Part shown: positions 33,790 to 42,531 of the stretch, piece after piece | Layout: each line of letters starts with the position of its first letter | How positions within the stretch are numbered: the stretch's first letter is position 1 | Source: Georgenia_A wangjunii | GTDB lineage: Bacteria > Actinomycetota > Actinomycetes > Actinomycetales > Actinomycetaceae | Direction: 5' to 3' (one strand) | Assembly: GCF_036421915.1 (NCBI RefSeq) | Contig: NZ_JAZGOM010000004.1 | DNA: 64,000 bases | Notes under the pieces: model-generated | Database searches by the model: none | What the model was told of the DNA's origin: nothing | The model's input: the letters and a program-made list of their open reading frames with translations, nothing else | Made by a program: the position numbers and the translations under genes

Positions 33790-34671
33790 TCACCAGGACG
33801 AGACGAGCTCGATCCCCTCAGCCGCGATCGCCTCGGCGAAGGCGGGGTCGCGCAGGAGCCGGAGCTCCCACGCCCGGGTCATCCCGTCGGGACCGTGCAG
33901 CTTCTCGACGGCGGACTCCGGTGCGGGGTGGAGGAAGATCTCGCTCGTCCCCTCCGGGAGCCGGCACAGCAGGTCGACGTAGTGGGCGCGCAGCGCCTCG
34001 TAGGAGCCGAGCTCGCCGGCGGACTCCCAGCTCGTGCCGATCTCCGCCGGCAGGCGCACACCGAGGCCGTCCGCGGTCGCCACCGCACGGGCGACGTACT
34101 CCTCGAACTCGGCCCGCATGTCCGGCGGGAGGTTGAGGCCGCCGTAGAGCTCGATCGAGCGCGGCATCCGGAACGGGAGGCCGTGCCTGGCGCAGAAGGC
34201 CAGCGCGACGTCGAGGAACGGGCCACCGTGGAGGCCGTAGAGGATGCCGGCGTGCGAGTCGAGTCCGGCCGGCTGCAACCCCGCCGCGCCCATCCACGCG
34301 AGCTGCGCCTCGAGCTCACGCTCGACCTCCTCGGCTGCGGCCTGCTCTCCGAGGAGGAAGGCGTTGACGTGGAAGGCACCGTCGTCGTCCGTCAGGGATC
34401 GCACGTCGGGGGCGACGGGCCGCCACGGCGGTTCACCCGCCGGGCTCGTCAGCGCGATGTGGAGGCGCGGGACGGGAACGCGGCCCGCAGCCGGGGCGCC
34501 GTCGTCCATCCTCGCCGCGAGGACGAGCCCGGCGGCGTGCGCCGCTTCCGGGCCCACGACGAGGAGCGTCGAGGCGGTCAACCGGCCCTCCTGCAGGAGC
34601 GCGACGATCTCGCGGTTCGTCTCCCGGTCGTGGCCCAGGTCGTCCGCCGTGAGGACGAGCCGGCGGCTCAT
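33790..34671 (-). CDS. ChbG/YdjC-family carbohydrate deacetylase
   Basis: 293-aa protein of the YdjC family, metal-dependent deacetylases that include ChbG, which mono-deacetylates chitobiose/chitotriose. Metal and catalytic signatures: LVLTADDLGHDRETNREI (Asp-Asp pair), LHIALTSPAGEPPW, GLDSHAGILYGLHGGPF, and a C-terminal SEIFLHPAP histidine. I start at the ATG at 34669-34671, four residues before LVLTADD; the longer frame to 34743 has no conserved sequence. With the GlcNAc permease, hexosaminidase and nagB this could act on chitin fragments, but the family also accepts other acetylated sugars. Confidence 0.87.
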   Translation of the reverse strand: MSRRLVLTADDLGHDRETNREIVALLQEGRLTASTLLVVGPEAAHAAGLVLAARMDDGAPAAGRVPVPRLHIALTSPAGEPPWRPVAPDVRSLTDDDGAFHVNAFLLGEQAAAEEVERELEAQLAWMGAAGLQPAGLDSHAGILYGLHGGPFLDVALAFCARHGLPFRMPRSIELYGGLNLPPDMRAEFEEYVARAVATADGLGVRLPAEIGTSWESAGELGSYEALRAHYVDLLCRLPEGTSEIFLHPAPESAVEKLHGPDGMTRAWELRLLRDPAFAEAIAAEGIELVSSW

Positions 34672-34771
34672 CGCCCGGCCCGCCGGGCACCCAGCTGTAC
34701 GCGCATCATGAGCCGATCGTGGCAAAGAACAGCGACCCCGCAACGTGAGCGCGCCGCCCGCCGGGCGCGGC

Positions 34772-35683
34772 TCACCAGAAGGCGCGCGCCCCGATCGCGT
34801 CGGCGAAGTTGTCGAGCGCCCCGGGCGTCGTGCCGAGGTAGAGCGAGGCGTCGACGAGGGAGACCTCCATGACGGTCGGATGCCCGCCGTCGCCCTCGAC
34901 GACGTCGATGCGGTTGAAGAGGAGCTGGGCGTCCCGCCCGATGCGGGACTTCATGTAGCTGTGGGTCGCCGCGCGCACGTCCTCACCGAGGCGCAGCTCG
35001 GCGGTGGTGGGCTCGCGCGTGTGCGCGACCTCGCGGGGCGCGTCGTCCGCGCTCGTGAAGGGCCCGTGGAGCATCGCCTCCTTCTCGACGGCGTGGGAGA
35101 AGATGCCGTTCATGTAGATGAGCGCCGTCTCCCCGCGCACGTCGACGGAGTCGAGGTAGCGCTGGACCATGACCGAGCGGCCCTCGCTCAGCAGGGCGTA
35201 CGCGTGCTGGATGGCCTTCATCCGCGACCCGGCGTCGCGCGCGGTGTACCGGCCCGTGTCGCGCGACCCGGCGGAGACGGCCGGCTTGACGACGAAGTCA
35301 CCGAGCGAGGGGAACCGGGTGTGCACCTGGTGCTTGCTCAGCTTCGCGTCGGGCTCGAGCCAGACGGTGCCGATCGTCGGCATCCCCCGCTTGGCGAGCT
35401 CCTGGAGGTAGTGCTTGTCCGTGTTCCACTCGACGACGTCGGCGTTGTTGAGCAGCTTGGGGATGGTCCGCGCCCACGCGAGGAAGTCATCCCGCCGGCT
35501 CGCGTAGTTGTGGACCGAGCGCAGGACGACGATGCCCGCCTCGGACCAGTTGACCTCCGGGTCGTCCCATGCGGAGACCCGCGGGTCGATCCCCCGCTCG
35601 GCGAGGGCGTCGGGCAGGCCGAGCTCGTCTTCGTCGAGTCCGGCGTCGGAGCAGGTGGCGAGCGTTACGCGAGGCTGTGGCAC
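34772..35683 (-). CDS. ATP-grasp domain protein
   Basis: 303-aa cytosolic enzyme with an ATP-grasp fold: NNADVVEWNTDKHYLQELAK opening the ATP domain, DFVVKPAVSAGSRDTGRYTA (ATP-binding Lys and Gly loop), VMVQRYLDSVDVRGETALIY (EGE-type segment), VEKEAMLHGPF and a metal-binding end YMKSRIGRDAQLLFNRIDVV...VMEVSLVDASLYL. The layout resembles the RimK/glutathione-synthetase-like group that contains O-ureido-serine cyclo-ligase. It forms an acyl-phosphate and joins it to an amine or other nucleophile; substrates unknown. The GTG start lies 6 nt after TAGGTT (minus strand, 35695-35690), suggesting a leaderless mRNA, although GGAAGG also precedes it. Confidence 0.86.
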   Translation of the reverse strand: MPQPRVTLATCSDAGLDEDELGLPDALAERGIDPRVSAWDDPEVNWSEAGIVVLRSVHNYASRRDDFLAWARTIPKLLNNADVVEWNTDKHYLQELAKRGMPTIGTVWLEPDAKLSKHQVHTRFPSLGDFVVKPAVSAGSRDTGRYTARDAGSRMKAIQHAYALLSEGRSVMVQRYLDSVDVRGETALIYMNGIFSHAVEKEAMLHGPFTSADDAPREVAHTREPTTAELRLGEDVRAATHSYMKSRIGRDAQLLFNRIDVVEGDGGHPTVMEVSLVDASLYLGTTPGALDNFADAIGARAFW

Positions 35684-35853
35684 CCTTCCAACCTATCCGA
35701 ACGGGGCCGCTCGCACGCCCCGGCGGGACCAGTCAGCAGCGCCCGTTCACCGTCGCGGCGCGGCAGGGTCCGCGCCGGTGTGCGTGATGGGCGTCACGGG
35801 CCGCGGACTCGCACCGCCCCCGCCGCCGGTGGTAGCGTCATCCACTGTTCCAA

Positions 35854-35926
<73 letters not shown>

Positions 35927-35935
35927 CCACCCAGC

Positions 35936-35963
35936 CGCCCCGACCGGTCATCCGGTCGGGGCG
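35936..35963 (+). terminator. Terminator after tRNA-Lys
   Basis: Perfect 12-bp stem CGCCCCGACCGG / CCGGTCGGGGCG with loop TCAT, starting 9 nt after the tRNA body. Confidence 0.9.
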
Positions 35964-36370
35964 TTGCTGTGCCCGGACCTGCCGCCTCGGCGGCAGCGGC
36001 GCGTATGCGCGGTCGACGCATGGTGTCCCTTCGTGCGGATCGACGTCGTTGTCGTCAGGGCGCTCCGCGAGCCCCCCCCGGGTGCGCCGCTGCCACTCGC
36101 ACTCATCGCCGTCAGGACGAGGCGGCCACCATGGAAGGGACACCTCTGCAACGATGCACGAGCGACGCTATTGACGCGCCGGCAAGGCAACGGCTCCCGG
36201 TACGCTCTCGGCCGAGCGGCGCGGGTGCCTGAGCCGGCCGGCGCGCCTGAGCCGGGCGGCGTGGGTGCCTCGGCCGTGGCAGGCGGGCACCGGGGCTGGC
36301 GCCGACGCGGGCACCGCGGCGCGGATGGGATGCTGGGAGCACCCGTTTCCGCCTGCCGAGGGAGATCACC
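35964..36370. other. Intergenic region, 407 bp
   Basis: No supported gene: open frames here are Arg/Pro-rich shadows. It contains the inverted-repeat element at 36022-36144 and, near 36223-36275, short repeats of the GCGGGTGCCTGAGCC / GTGGGTGCCTCGGCC type ahead of bcp. Confidence 0.6.
36022..36144. repeat. 123-bp element bounded by 11-bp inverted repeats
   Basis: GGTGTCCCTTC (36022-36032) and its exact complement GAAGGGACACC (36134-36144), with partial extension of the match outward (GCA/TGC). The interior encodes nothing obvious. It could be a tiny non-autonomous mobile element or a looping operator; no flanking target duplication is clear. Confidence 0.45.
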
Positions 36371-36844
36371 GTGGCCCGTCTGTCCGTCGGGGACACCGCC
36401 CCCGACTTCGTCCTGCCGACCGTCGACGGCTCCGTCAGCCTCGCCGACCTGCGCGCGGAGGCGGAGCGCGGCGTCATCGTCTACTTCTACCCGGCGGCGG
36501 CCACGCCGGGGTGCACGACGCAGGCGTGCGACTTCCGCGACAGCCTCGCCGCACTCCAGGCCCGTGGCTACGCCGTCGTCGGCGTCTCTCCGGACCCGGT
36601 GGACAAGCTCGCCCGTTTCGCCGAGGCGGAGTCGCTGCCCTTCCCGCTCGCCTCGGACACCGACCACACGGTCCTCGAGGCGTGGGGCGCCTGGGGCGAG
36701 AAGAAGAACTACGGCCGCACGTACACCGGCGTGCTGCGCTCGACCGTCGTCGTCGACCCGGCCGGCGCCGTCACCCTCGCCCAGTACAACGTCAAGGCGA
36801 CCGGCCACGTGGCGCGTCTGCGCCGCGAGCTCGGGATCGACTAG
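36371..36844 (+). CDS. bcp: Thioredoxin-dependent peroxiredoxin (Bcp/PrxQ)
   Basis: 157-aa cytosolic peroxidase reducing H2O2 and organic peroxides with thioredoxin. Peroxidatic Cys48 and resolving Cys53 lie in PAAATPGCTTQACDFRD, the two-cysteine spacing of atypical 2-Cys PrxQ; ISPDP-type VGVSPDPVDKLARFAE and KNYGRTYTGVLRSTVVVDP follow. The GTG at 36371 has GAGGGAG about 6 nt upstream. Monocistronic, with a hairpin terminator directly after it. Confidence 0.96.
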   Translation: MARLSVGDTAPDFVLPTVDGSVSLADLRAEAERGVIVYFYPAAATPGCTTQACDFRDSLAALQARGYAVVGVSPDPVDKLARFAEAESLPFPLASDTDHTVLEAWGAWGEKKNYGRTYTGVLRSTVVVDPAGAVTLAQYNVKATGHVARLRRELGID

Positions 36845-36853
36845 CGTCAGGGC

Positions 36854-36884
36854 GTCGGCACGGCCCCGCGGGCCGTGCGCCGAC
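36854..36884 (+). terminator. Hairpin after bcp
   Basis: GTCGGCACGGCC / GGCCGTGCGCCGAC stem with a small bulge and loop CCGCG, 10 bp after the bcp stop and immediately before tRNA-Leu. Confidence 0.7.
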
Positions 36885-36886
36885 GA

Positions 36887-36968
36887 GCGCGAGTGGCGTA
36901 ATTGGCAGCCGCGCCAGGTTTAGGTCCTGGTGTCTTCGGACGTGCGGGTTCGAGTCCCGCCTCGCGCA
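36887..36968 (+). tRNA. tRNA-Leu (TAG)
   Basis: 82-nt class II tRNA: acceptor GCGCGAG/CTCGCGC, anticodon stem CCAGG/CCTGG with loop TTTAGGT (TAG at 36921-36923), variable arm TGTCTTCGGACG, T arm GCGGGTTCGAGTCCCGC. No encoded CCA. Confidence 0.96.
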
Positions 36969-37063
36969 CGACCATCCCGCCCCCGCCCCGGCGGCGGCCG
37001 GAGAGACGGACGACGGCGAAGGAGGCCTGTGGTGCACGAGCGGACGACGGCGGAGGTACGGAC

Positions 37064-37600
37064 ATGAGCGGGCTCGCGTCCGACGACGTCACCCCCTGGC
37101 TCTCCCCCGCCGAGCTCGACCTCGTGCGGCGCAAGGTCCCGATGATCTACGTCGACCTCGTCCCCGTGCGGGTCGACGCCAGCGGCACCGTCCAGGCGAT
37201 CGGGCTGCTCCTGCGCAACCCGCGCGAGGGCGGGATCTCCCGGGCCCTCGTCTCGGGCCGGGTGCTTCTCCACGAGAGCGTGCGCCACGCGATGCTGCGC
37301 CACCTCGAGAAGGACCTCGGCCCGCTGTGCCTGCCGCGCATCCCCGCCGCGCCTCAGCCGTTCACCGTGGCGGAGTACTTCCCTACCCCGGGCCAGGGCT
37401 TCCACGACTCGCGCCAGCACGCCGTCTCCCTCGCCTACGTCGTCCCCGTCGACGGCGACTGCCAGCCCCAGCAGGACGCCCTCGACCTCACGTGGCTCAC
37501 CCCCGCCGAGGTGCTCGACCCCGACGTGCTCACGGAGATGGTCGACGGGCACGAGGTGCTCCTGCGCCAGGCGCTGGCGCACGTCGGCCGCCTCCTGTGA
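37064..37600 (+). CDS. DUF4916/NUDIX-like protein
   Basis: 178-aa protein of the actinobacterial NUDIX-like family annotated DUF4916. Conserved stretches are WLSPAELDLVRRKVPMIYVD, GLLLRNPREGGISRALVSGR and VAEYFPTPGQGFHDSRQHAV. The classical Nudix box (GX5EX7REUXEEXGU) is not recognisable; the equivalent helix reads HESVRHAMLRHLEKDLGPL, so hydrolase activity is uncertain. The ATG at 37064 has GGAGG 7 nt upstream. Its stop overlaps the GTG of the next membrane protein gene, indicating coupled translation. Confidence 0.8.
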   Translation: MSGLASDDVTPWLSPAELDLVRRKVPMIYVDLVPVRVDASGTVQAIGLLLRNPREGGISRALVSGRVLLHESVRHAMLRHLEKDLGPLCLPRIPAAPQPFTVAEYFPTPGQGFHDSRQHAVSLAYVVPVDGDCQPQQDALDLTWLTPAEVLDPDVLTEMVDGHEVLLRQALAHVGRLL

Positions 37601-38007
37601 GCCGGGCGGCGACGTCGGCGGGCAGCCGTGCCCCAGCGGCGGCGAGCCGGGGGATGCACCCGGGCGCCGTCGTCGCCCTCGACGCGGTCTGCGTAGCCGT
37701 CTTCATCGCGGTGGGCCAGGCGTCCCACGCCGGCGACGGCGCGGCGACGCACCCGCTCCTCGCCGTGGCGCCGTTCCTCGGCGCGCTCGTCCTCGCCCAC
37801 CTCGTGGTCCGGCGCGGCCGCGAGCGGGTCTGGCACGGCGGCGTCGTCGTCTGGCTCGTCACATGGGGTGGCGGCATGGCCGTGCGGGCGCTCGTCAACG
37901 ACGGCGTCGCCCCGGCGTTCCTCGCCGTCGGGCTCGGGGCGCTCGGCGTGCTCCTGCTCGGGTGGCGCGCTGTCGCGGCGCTCGTGCGACGGTCCGGGGC
38001 ACGCTGA
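37597..38007 (+). CDS. DUF3054-family membrane protein
   Basis: 136-aa protein with four predicted transmembrane helices after a short Ala-rich tail: AVVALDAVCVAVFIAVGQAS, VAPFLGALVLAHLVVRRGRE, GGVVVWLVTWGGGMAVRALV and FLAVGLGALGVLLLGWRAVA. The RVWHGGVVVWLVTWGGGMAVR segment is typical of DUF3054. The GTG at 37597 overlaps the upstream stop (GTGA). Function unknown. Confidence 0.82.
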   Translation: MSRAATSAGSRAPAAASRGMHPGAVVALDAVCVAVFIAVGQASHAGDGAATHPLLAVAPFLGALVLAHLVVRRGRERVWHGGVVVWLVTWGGGMAVRALVNDGVAPAFLAVGLGALGVLLLGWRAVAALVRRSGAR

Positions 38008-38172
38008 CGCGGCCGCGCTGACGCCGGGCGTGCTGACGGCGCCTCGCCTTCACTCGCCATGAGCCGCCTCCGACGGCGCCGGGGGCTCTCGGGGAGTGCT
38101 GAAGCACTATGGGCACAGCCACGCTCCCCACTGATCGGACGAGCGATCGGGCGGGCGGGCAGCTGAGGGTGG

Positions 38173-38925
38173 TCAGTCCGCGAGGACGGCGGCGATGCGC
38201 GGGGCGAGGGCGCGGAACGCCTTGCCGCGGTGGCTGAGGGCGTTCTTCTCCTCGGGGCTCAGCTCGGCGGCGGAGCGCTCCTCGCCGTCGGGGCGCAGGA
38301 CCGGGTCGTAGCCGAAGCCGCCGGCCCCGCGCGGGGCCGTCAGGAGCGTCCCGGGCATGGTGCCGGTCTCGACGACCTCCTCCCCCGCGGGCGTGACGAG
38401 CGCGGCGGCGCAGAAGAAGTGCGCTCCGCGGTGCTGGGCGGGCACGTCGCCGAGCTGGGCGAGGAGGAGCTCGAGGTTGGCGCGGTCGTCGCCGTGCCGC
38501 CCGGCCCAGCGGGCGGAGAAGATGCCGGGCGCGCCGCCGAGGACGTCGACGCACAGGCCGGAGTCGTCGGCCACGGCGGGCAGGCCGGTGGCCGCGGCGA
38601 GTGCGCGCGCCTTGATGAGGGCGTTCTCGGCGAACGTCACGCCGTCCTCGACGGGCTCGGCGACGCCGAAAGCGCCGGCGCCGACGACCTCCTCCGCGGC
38701 GAGCCCGGGCAGGAGCGGGGCGAGGATCGCGCGCAGCTCGCCGACCTTGTGGGCGTTGTGCGTGGCCAGGACGAGCCGGGGGCGACGGGTGGTGCTGGCG
38801 CCGCCGGTGGCCGTGGCGCCGTCGGGTGCCGTGGTGCCGCCGGGGGCCGTGGGAGCGTCGGGCGCCGCCCCGTGCCGTGCCGCCCCGCCGGTCGAAGCGC
38901 CGCGGGACCCGCCGTCGGCGCTCAT
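38173..38925 (-). CDS. rdgB: RdgB/HAM1-family XTP/dITP pyrophosphatase
   Basis: House-cleaning nucleotide pyrophosphatase that removes ITP, XTP and dITP. Core motifs: RLVLATHNAHKVGELRAIL, TFAENALIKARALAAATGLP, VADDSGLCVDVLGGAPGIFS and ALSHRGKAFRAL. The 250-aa product has a 48-residue N-terminal extension rich in Gly, Ala and Thr (GGTTAPDGATATGGAS) not found in the usual 200-aa enzymes; the underlying DNA is an imperfect tandem repeat. The ATG at 38923-38925 overlaps the rph stop (ATGA) and is kept for that reason. rph-rdgB is a conserved pair. Confidence 0.93.
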   Translation of the reverse strand: MSADGGSRGASTGGAARHGAAPDAPTAPGGTTAPDGATATGGASTTRRPRLVLATHNAHKVGELRAILAPLLPGLAAEEVVGAGAFGVAEPVEDGVTFAENALIKARALAAATGLPAVADDSGLCVDVLGGAPGIFSARWAGRHGDDRANLELLLAQLGDVPAQHRGAHFFCAAALVTPAGEEVVETGTMPGTLLTAPRGAGGFGYDPVLRPDGEERSAAELSPEEKNALSHRGKAFRALAPRIAAVLAD

Positions 38926-39701
38926 GCGCGGGTGCGCAGCGGCTCCGCGAGGGCCGCGCGCTGGATCTCGGTGAGGCGCGCCGTCCCCATGACGGCGAGG
39001 TCGAGCAGCTCGTCGAGCTCGCTGCGCTGGAACGGCTTGCCCTCAGCGGTGCCCTGCACCTCGACGAACCCGCCGGAGCCGGTGACGACGACGTTCATGT
39101 CCGTCTCGGCGGCGACGTCCTCGACGTAGGGCAGGTCGAGGACGGGCTGGCCCGCGACGATCCCGACGCTGACGGCCGCCACGGAGTCCGTGAGGACGGG
39201 CTTGGACGCGGTGCGGGCGGCGATGGCGCCCTGCGCCTGGCCCCACGCGACGGCGTCGGCGAGCGCGACGTAGGCGCCCGTGATGGCGGCGGTGCGCGTG
39301 CCGCCGTCCGCCTGGAGGACGTCGCAGTCGAGGACGATCGTGTTCTCCCCGAGGGCGGCGACGTCGATGATGGCGCGCAGCGAGCGGCCGATGAGCCGGG
39401 AGATCTCGTGCGTGCGGCCGCCGACGCGGCCCTTGACCGACTCGCGGTCGCTGCGGGTGTTCGTCGAGCGCGGGAGCATCGCGTACTCGGCGGTCACCCA
39501 GCCGAGCCCGGAACCCTTGCGCCAGCGCGGCACGCCCTGCGTGAAGGAGGCGACGCACAGCACGCGCGTGCCGCCGAACTCGACGAGGACGCTACCCTCG
39601 GCGTTGTCGTGCCAGCCACGGGTGAGGCGGACCTCGCGGAGCTCGTCGGGGGCCCGCCCGTCGGCCCGCAGGGAGATCGTGTGGTCCGCGGAGGTCGTCA
39701 T
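38922..39701 (-). CDS. rph: Ribonuclease PH
   Basis: Phosphorolytic 3'-5' exoribonuclease that trims tRNA 3' ends. The 259-aa protein matches the family length, with DGRAPDELREVRLTRGWHDN, GSGLGWVTAEYAMLPRSTNTR, GRTHEISRLIGRSLRAIID, LDCDVLQADGGTRTAAITGA and DLPYVEDVAAETDMNVVVTG. The ATG at 39699-39701 is preceded at 6 nt by TAGCCT (minus strand, 39713-39708), so the transcript is likely leaderless. Co-transcribed with rdgB. Confidence 0.97.
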   Translation of the reverse strand: MTTSADHTISLRADGRAPDELREVRLTRGWHDNAEGSVLVEFGGTRVLCVASFTQGVPRWRKGSGLGWVTAEYAMLPRSTNTRSDRESVKGRVGGRTHEISRLIGRSLRAIIDVAALGENTIVLDCDVLQADGGTRTAAITGAYVALADAVAWGQAQGAIAARTASKPVLTDSVAAVSVGIVAGQPVLDLPYVEDVAAETDMNVVVTGSGGFVEVQGTAEGKPFQRSELDELLDLAVMGTARLTEIQRAALAEPLRTRA

Positions 39702-39788
39702 CCCATCAGGCTACCCACGCCGGGCGGCGGCGCGTGCAGCCCCGGCGAGTCGGCCCGGCGCGTCACCGCGCGGCCGCGCGGCGCCGGG

Positions 39789-42473
39789 TCATCCCGTGTT
39801 CTGCAGGCCCGCGGCGATGCCGTTGACGGAGAGCAGCAGCAGCCGCTGGAGCTCCGTCGTCTTGGCGGCGTCCTCGCCCGCGACCTGCCCGCGCAGCGCG
39901 CGCAGCGCCCGGAGCTGGATGAGCGAGAGGGCGTCGACGTAGGGGTTGCGGAGCTGGACGGCGCGGCCGAGCACGCGCCGCCCCTCGAGGAGGTGCCCGT
40001 GCTGGGTGATCTCGAGGACCCACCGGGTGGTGACGTCGAGCTCGGCCATGACGAGCGCAGCGAGGTCGTCGCGGTCGCCGAGGTCGAGGTAGCGCTGGGC
40101 GATGCGCGCGTCGGTCTTCGCCAGGGACATCTCGACGTTGTCGATGAGGGTGTTGAACAGCGGCCACTCGCGGTAGGCCTGGCGCAGCACCTCGATGTCG
40201 CCGACCGCCTCGAGCGCGGAGCCGAGGCCGAACCAGCCGGTGAGGTTGATCCGGGCCTGGGTCCAGGCGAACACCCACGGGATGGCCCGCAGGTCCTCGA
40301 GGGACTCGACCGAGAGCCCGCGCCGCGCCGGCCGGGAGCCGAGCGCGAGCAGGCCCACCTCCTCCTGGGGGGTGACCTGGGCGAACCACGGTGCGAAGCC
40401 GTCGGCGTGGACGAGCTCGAAGAACTTCTCCCGCGAGACGGCGTCCATCCGCGCCGCGACGTCGGCGAAACGCTCGGCGGCGGCGGCGTTGTGCTTCTCC
40501 GTGGACGGGGCGGACGCGAGCAGCGTCGCCGCCGCGACCTGGTCGATGTGGCGCGCGGCGATCGCCTTGTTGCCGTAGCGGGCGGTGATGACCTCGCCCT
40601 GCTCGGTGAGCTTGAAGCGCCCGTCGACCGAGTGGGGAGGCTGGGCGAGGACCGCACGGTTGGCGGGGCCGCCGCCGCGCCCGAGCGCACCACCGCGACC
40701 GTGGAAGAGCGTGAGCCGGATGTCGTGCCGGCGGGCCCAGGCGGCGATCTCCTCCTGCGCGACGTACAGCGCGAGGGTCGCCGAGACCGGGCCGACGTCC
40801 TTGGCGGAGTCGGAGTAGCCGAGCATGACCTCGATGCGGTTGCCCGTGGCCGCGAGCCGGTCCTGCACCTGCTCGATGGCGAGCATCTCCTCGAGGATGC
40901 GGGGCGCGGCCTGGAGGTCGTCGAACGTCTCGAACAGCGGCACGACGTCGAGCACGGGTGCCGCCCCCGCCGAACCGAGCGCGTGCTCGGCGAGGCGGTA
41001 GACGGCGGCGATGTCCTCGCTGCCCTGGGTGAAGGAGACGGTGTAGCGCCGGCACGCGTCGACGCCGTGGCGCTTCTGGATCGCGGAGATGGAGCGGAAG
41101 ACCTCGAGGACCTCCTCGGGGTCGACGCTCGGCTCGGGGACCGAGGCCGGGTCGTCGATCCACGCGAGGGTCTGGTCGTGGACCTTGGCGTGCTGGCGCA
41201 CCTCGAGCTCGGTGAGGTGGAACCCGAAGGACTCGACCTGCCAGATGAAGTTCTGCAGGTCCCCGTGGGCCTTGCGCAGCGCACCGCCTGAGCGCAGGGA
41301 GTCCTGGACGATCCGCAGGTCGGTGAGGAGGTCCTCGGCCACCGCGTAGGCGAGGTCGGCGTCGCGGTCGCGGGTGGCGGCGAGGCGCGCGGCGACGACG
41401 AGCATGACCTGGCGGTGCGGCTCCTTGGGCGACCGCGCCGCGATCTCGCTCGTCAGGTCCGCGGAGAGCTGGCGCTGACGGCCCCACAGGGCGAGGAGCG
41501 CCTCCGAGGGGGGCGTCGTCGTCTCGTCGAGCGTCATGGCCGCGCCCACCCGGGCGCACTCGCGCTCGAGCGCGCCGAGGATGTGCTCGGAGGCGATCGC
41601 AGCGGCCTTGCGGGTGATCGCCGCGGTGACGTTGGGGTTGCCGTCGCGGTCCGCGCCGATCCAGCTCCCGAGCCGGACGAACGACGTCGCCCGGGGGGCG
41701 GCCTTGCCGCGCTCGTCGCCGGTGAGCCAGTCGTCGGTCTGGCGGTACACGTGCGGGAGGATGTCGAACAGCGTCGTCTCGAAGACGTTCATCGCCGTGT
41801 GGACCTCGTCCAGCGGCGACGGCTTCGTGTGCCGCAGGTGGGCGGTGCGCCACATGGTGTCGATCTCGGCGAGGAGGCGACGGCGGATCTCGAGCCGCCC
41901 GCGCTCCCCGAGGCGGGGGTCGTCGCCCGCGGCGACGAGGTCGGAGATCCGGCGGATCGTCTCGGAGATCGCGCGGCGGCGCGCCTCGGTGGGGTGCGCC
42001 GTCAGCACGGGGTGGAACTCGAGCTCGGCGAGGCGGCGTGCGGCCTCGTCCTCACCGATCTCCTCCGCGAGCTGGGTGAAGGCGCCCGCGAGGGTGTCGG
42101 CACCCTGCCGCCCGCCCTCGGGGGTGTCCCGGGCACGCAGCGAGCGCACGCGGTGGTACTCCTCGGCGAGGTTGACGAGGTGGAAGTAGCACGTGAAGGC
42201 CCGGGCGACCTGCTCGGCGCGCTCGGGGCTGAAGGAGGCGACGAGGCTCTCCGCCTCGGCGAGGAGCTCGCCGTCGCCGTCGCCGAGCGCGGCGATCGAG
42301 AGCTCGCGCAGGCGCTCGACGTCCGCGAGGAGCTCCGGCCCGGCGTCCTCGGTGAGCACCTGCCCGAGGAGGGAGCCGAGGAGGCGGACGTCGGCGCGCA
42401 GCTCGTCCGGCATGAACGAGGCAGCGTCCCCTCGTGTGCGCGCCGCGTCAGTGGTCTCGATCGCGTCAGTCAT
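39789..42473 (-). CDS. ppc: Phosphoenolpyruvate carboxylase
   Basis: Anaplerotic enzyme forming oxaloacetate from PEP and bicarbonate. The 894-aa protein is full length. Catalytic His in FHPVLTAHPTEARRRAI; also WIGADRDGNPNVTAAITRKA, MLGYSDSAKDVGPVSATLAL, TLFHGRGGALGRGGGPANRA and the invariant C-terminus ending GLQNTG. The ATG at 42471-42473 has TAACCT 6 nt upstream (minus strand, 42485-42480), another leaderless signature. Monocistronic. Confidence 0.98.
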   Translation of the reverse strand: MTDAIETTDAARTRGDAASFMPDELRADVRLLGSLLGQVLTEDAGPELLADVERLRELSIAALGDGDGELLAEAESLVASFSPERAEQVARAFTCYFHLVNLAEEYHRVRSLRARDTPEGGRQGADTLAGAFTQLAEEIGEDEAARRLAELEFHPVLTAHPTEARRRAISETIRRISDLVAAGDDPRLGERGRLEIRRRLLAEIDTMWRTAHLRHTKPSPLDEVHTAMNVFETTLFDILPHVYRQTDDWLTGDERGKAAPRATSFVRLGSWIGADRDGNPNVTAAITRKAAAIASEHILGALERECARVGAAMTLDETTTPPSEALLALWGRQRQLSADLTSEIAARSPKEPHRQVMLVVAARLAATRDRDADLAYAVAEDLLTDLRIVQDSLRSGGALRKAHGDLQNFIWQVESFGFHLTELEVRQHAKVHDQTLAWIDDPASVPEPSVDPEEVLEVFRSISAIQKRHGVDACRRYTVSFTQGSEDIAAVYRLAEHALGSAGAAPVLDVVPLFETFDDLQAAPRILEEMLAIEQVQDRLAATGNRIEVMLGYSDSAKDVGPVSATLALYVAQEEIAAWARRHDIRLTLFHGRGGALGRGGGPANRAVLAQPPHSVDGRFKLTEQGEVITARYGNKAIAARHIDQVAAATLLASAPSTEKHNAAAAERFADVAARMDAVSREKFFELVHADGFAPWFAQVTPQEEVGLLALGSRPARRGLSVESLEDLRAIPWVFAWTQARINLTGWFGLGSALEAVGDIEVLRQAYREWPLFNTLIDNVEMSLAKTDARIAQRYLDLGDRDDLAALVMAELDVTTRWVLEITQHGHLLEGRRVLGRAVQLRNPYVDALSLIQLRALRALRGQVAGEDAAKTTELQRLLLLSVNGIAAGLQNTG

Positions 42474-42531
42474 GCACGCAGGTTACCGACGTGCGGGCAC
42501 CGCATGCGCCGGGCATCCAGCGGGCAGACGC

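Noticed and set aside
37064..37600. Active Nudix hydrolase
   Set aside because: The fold family fits, but the catalytic Nudix box cannot be recognised, so I did not claim enzyme activity.
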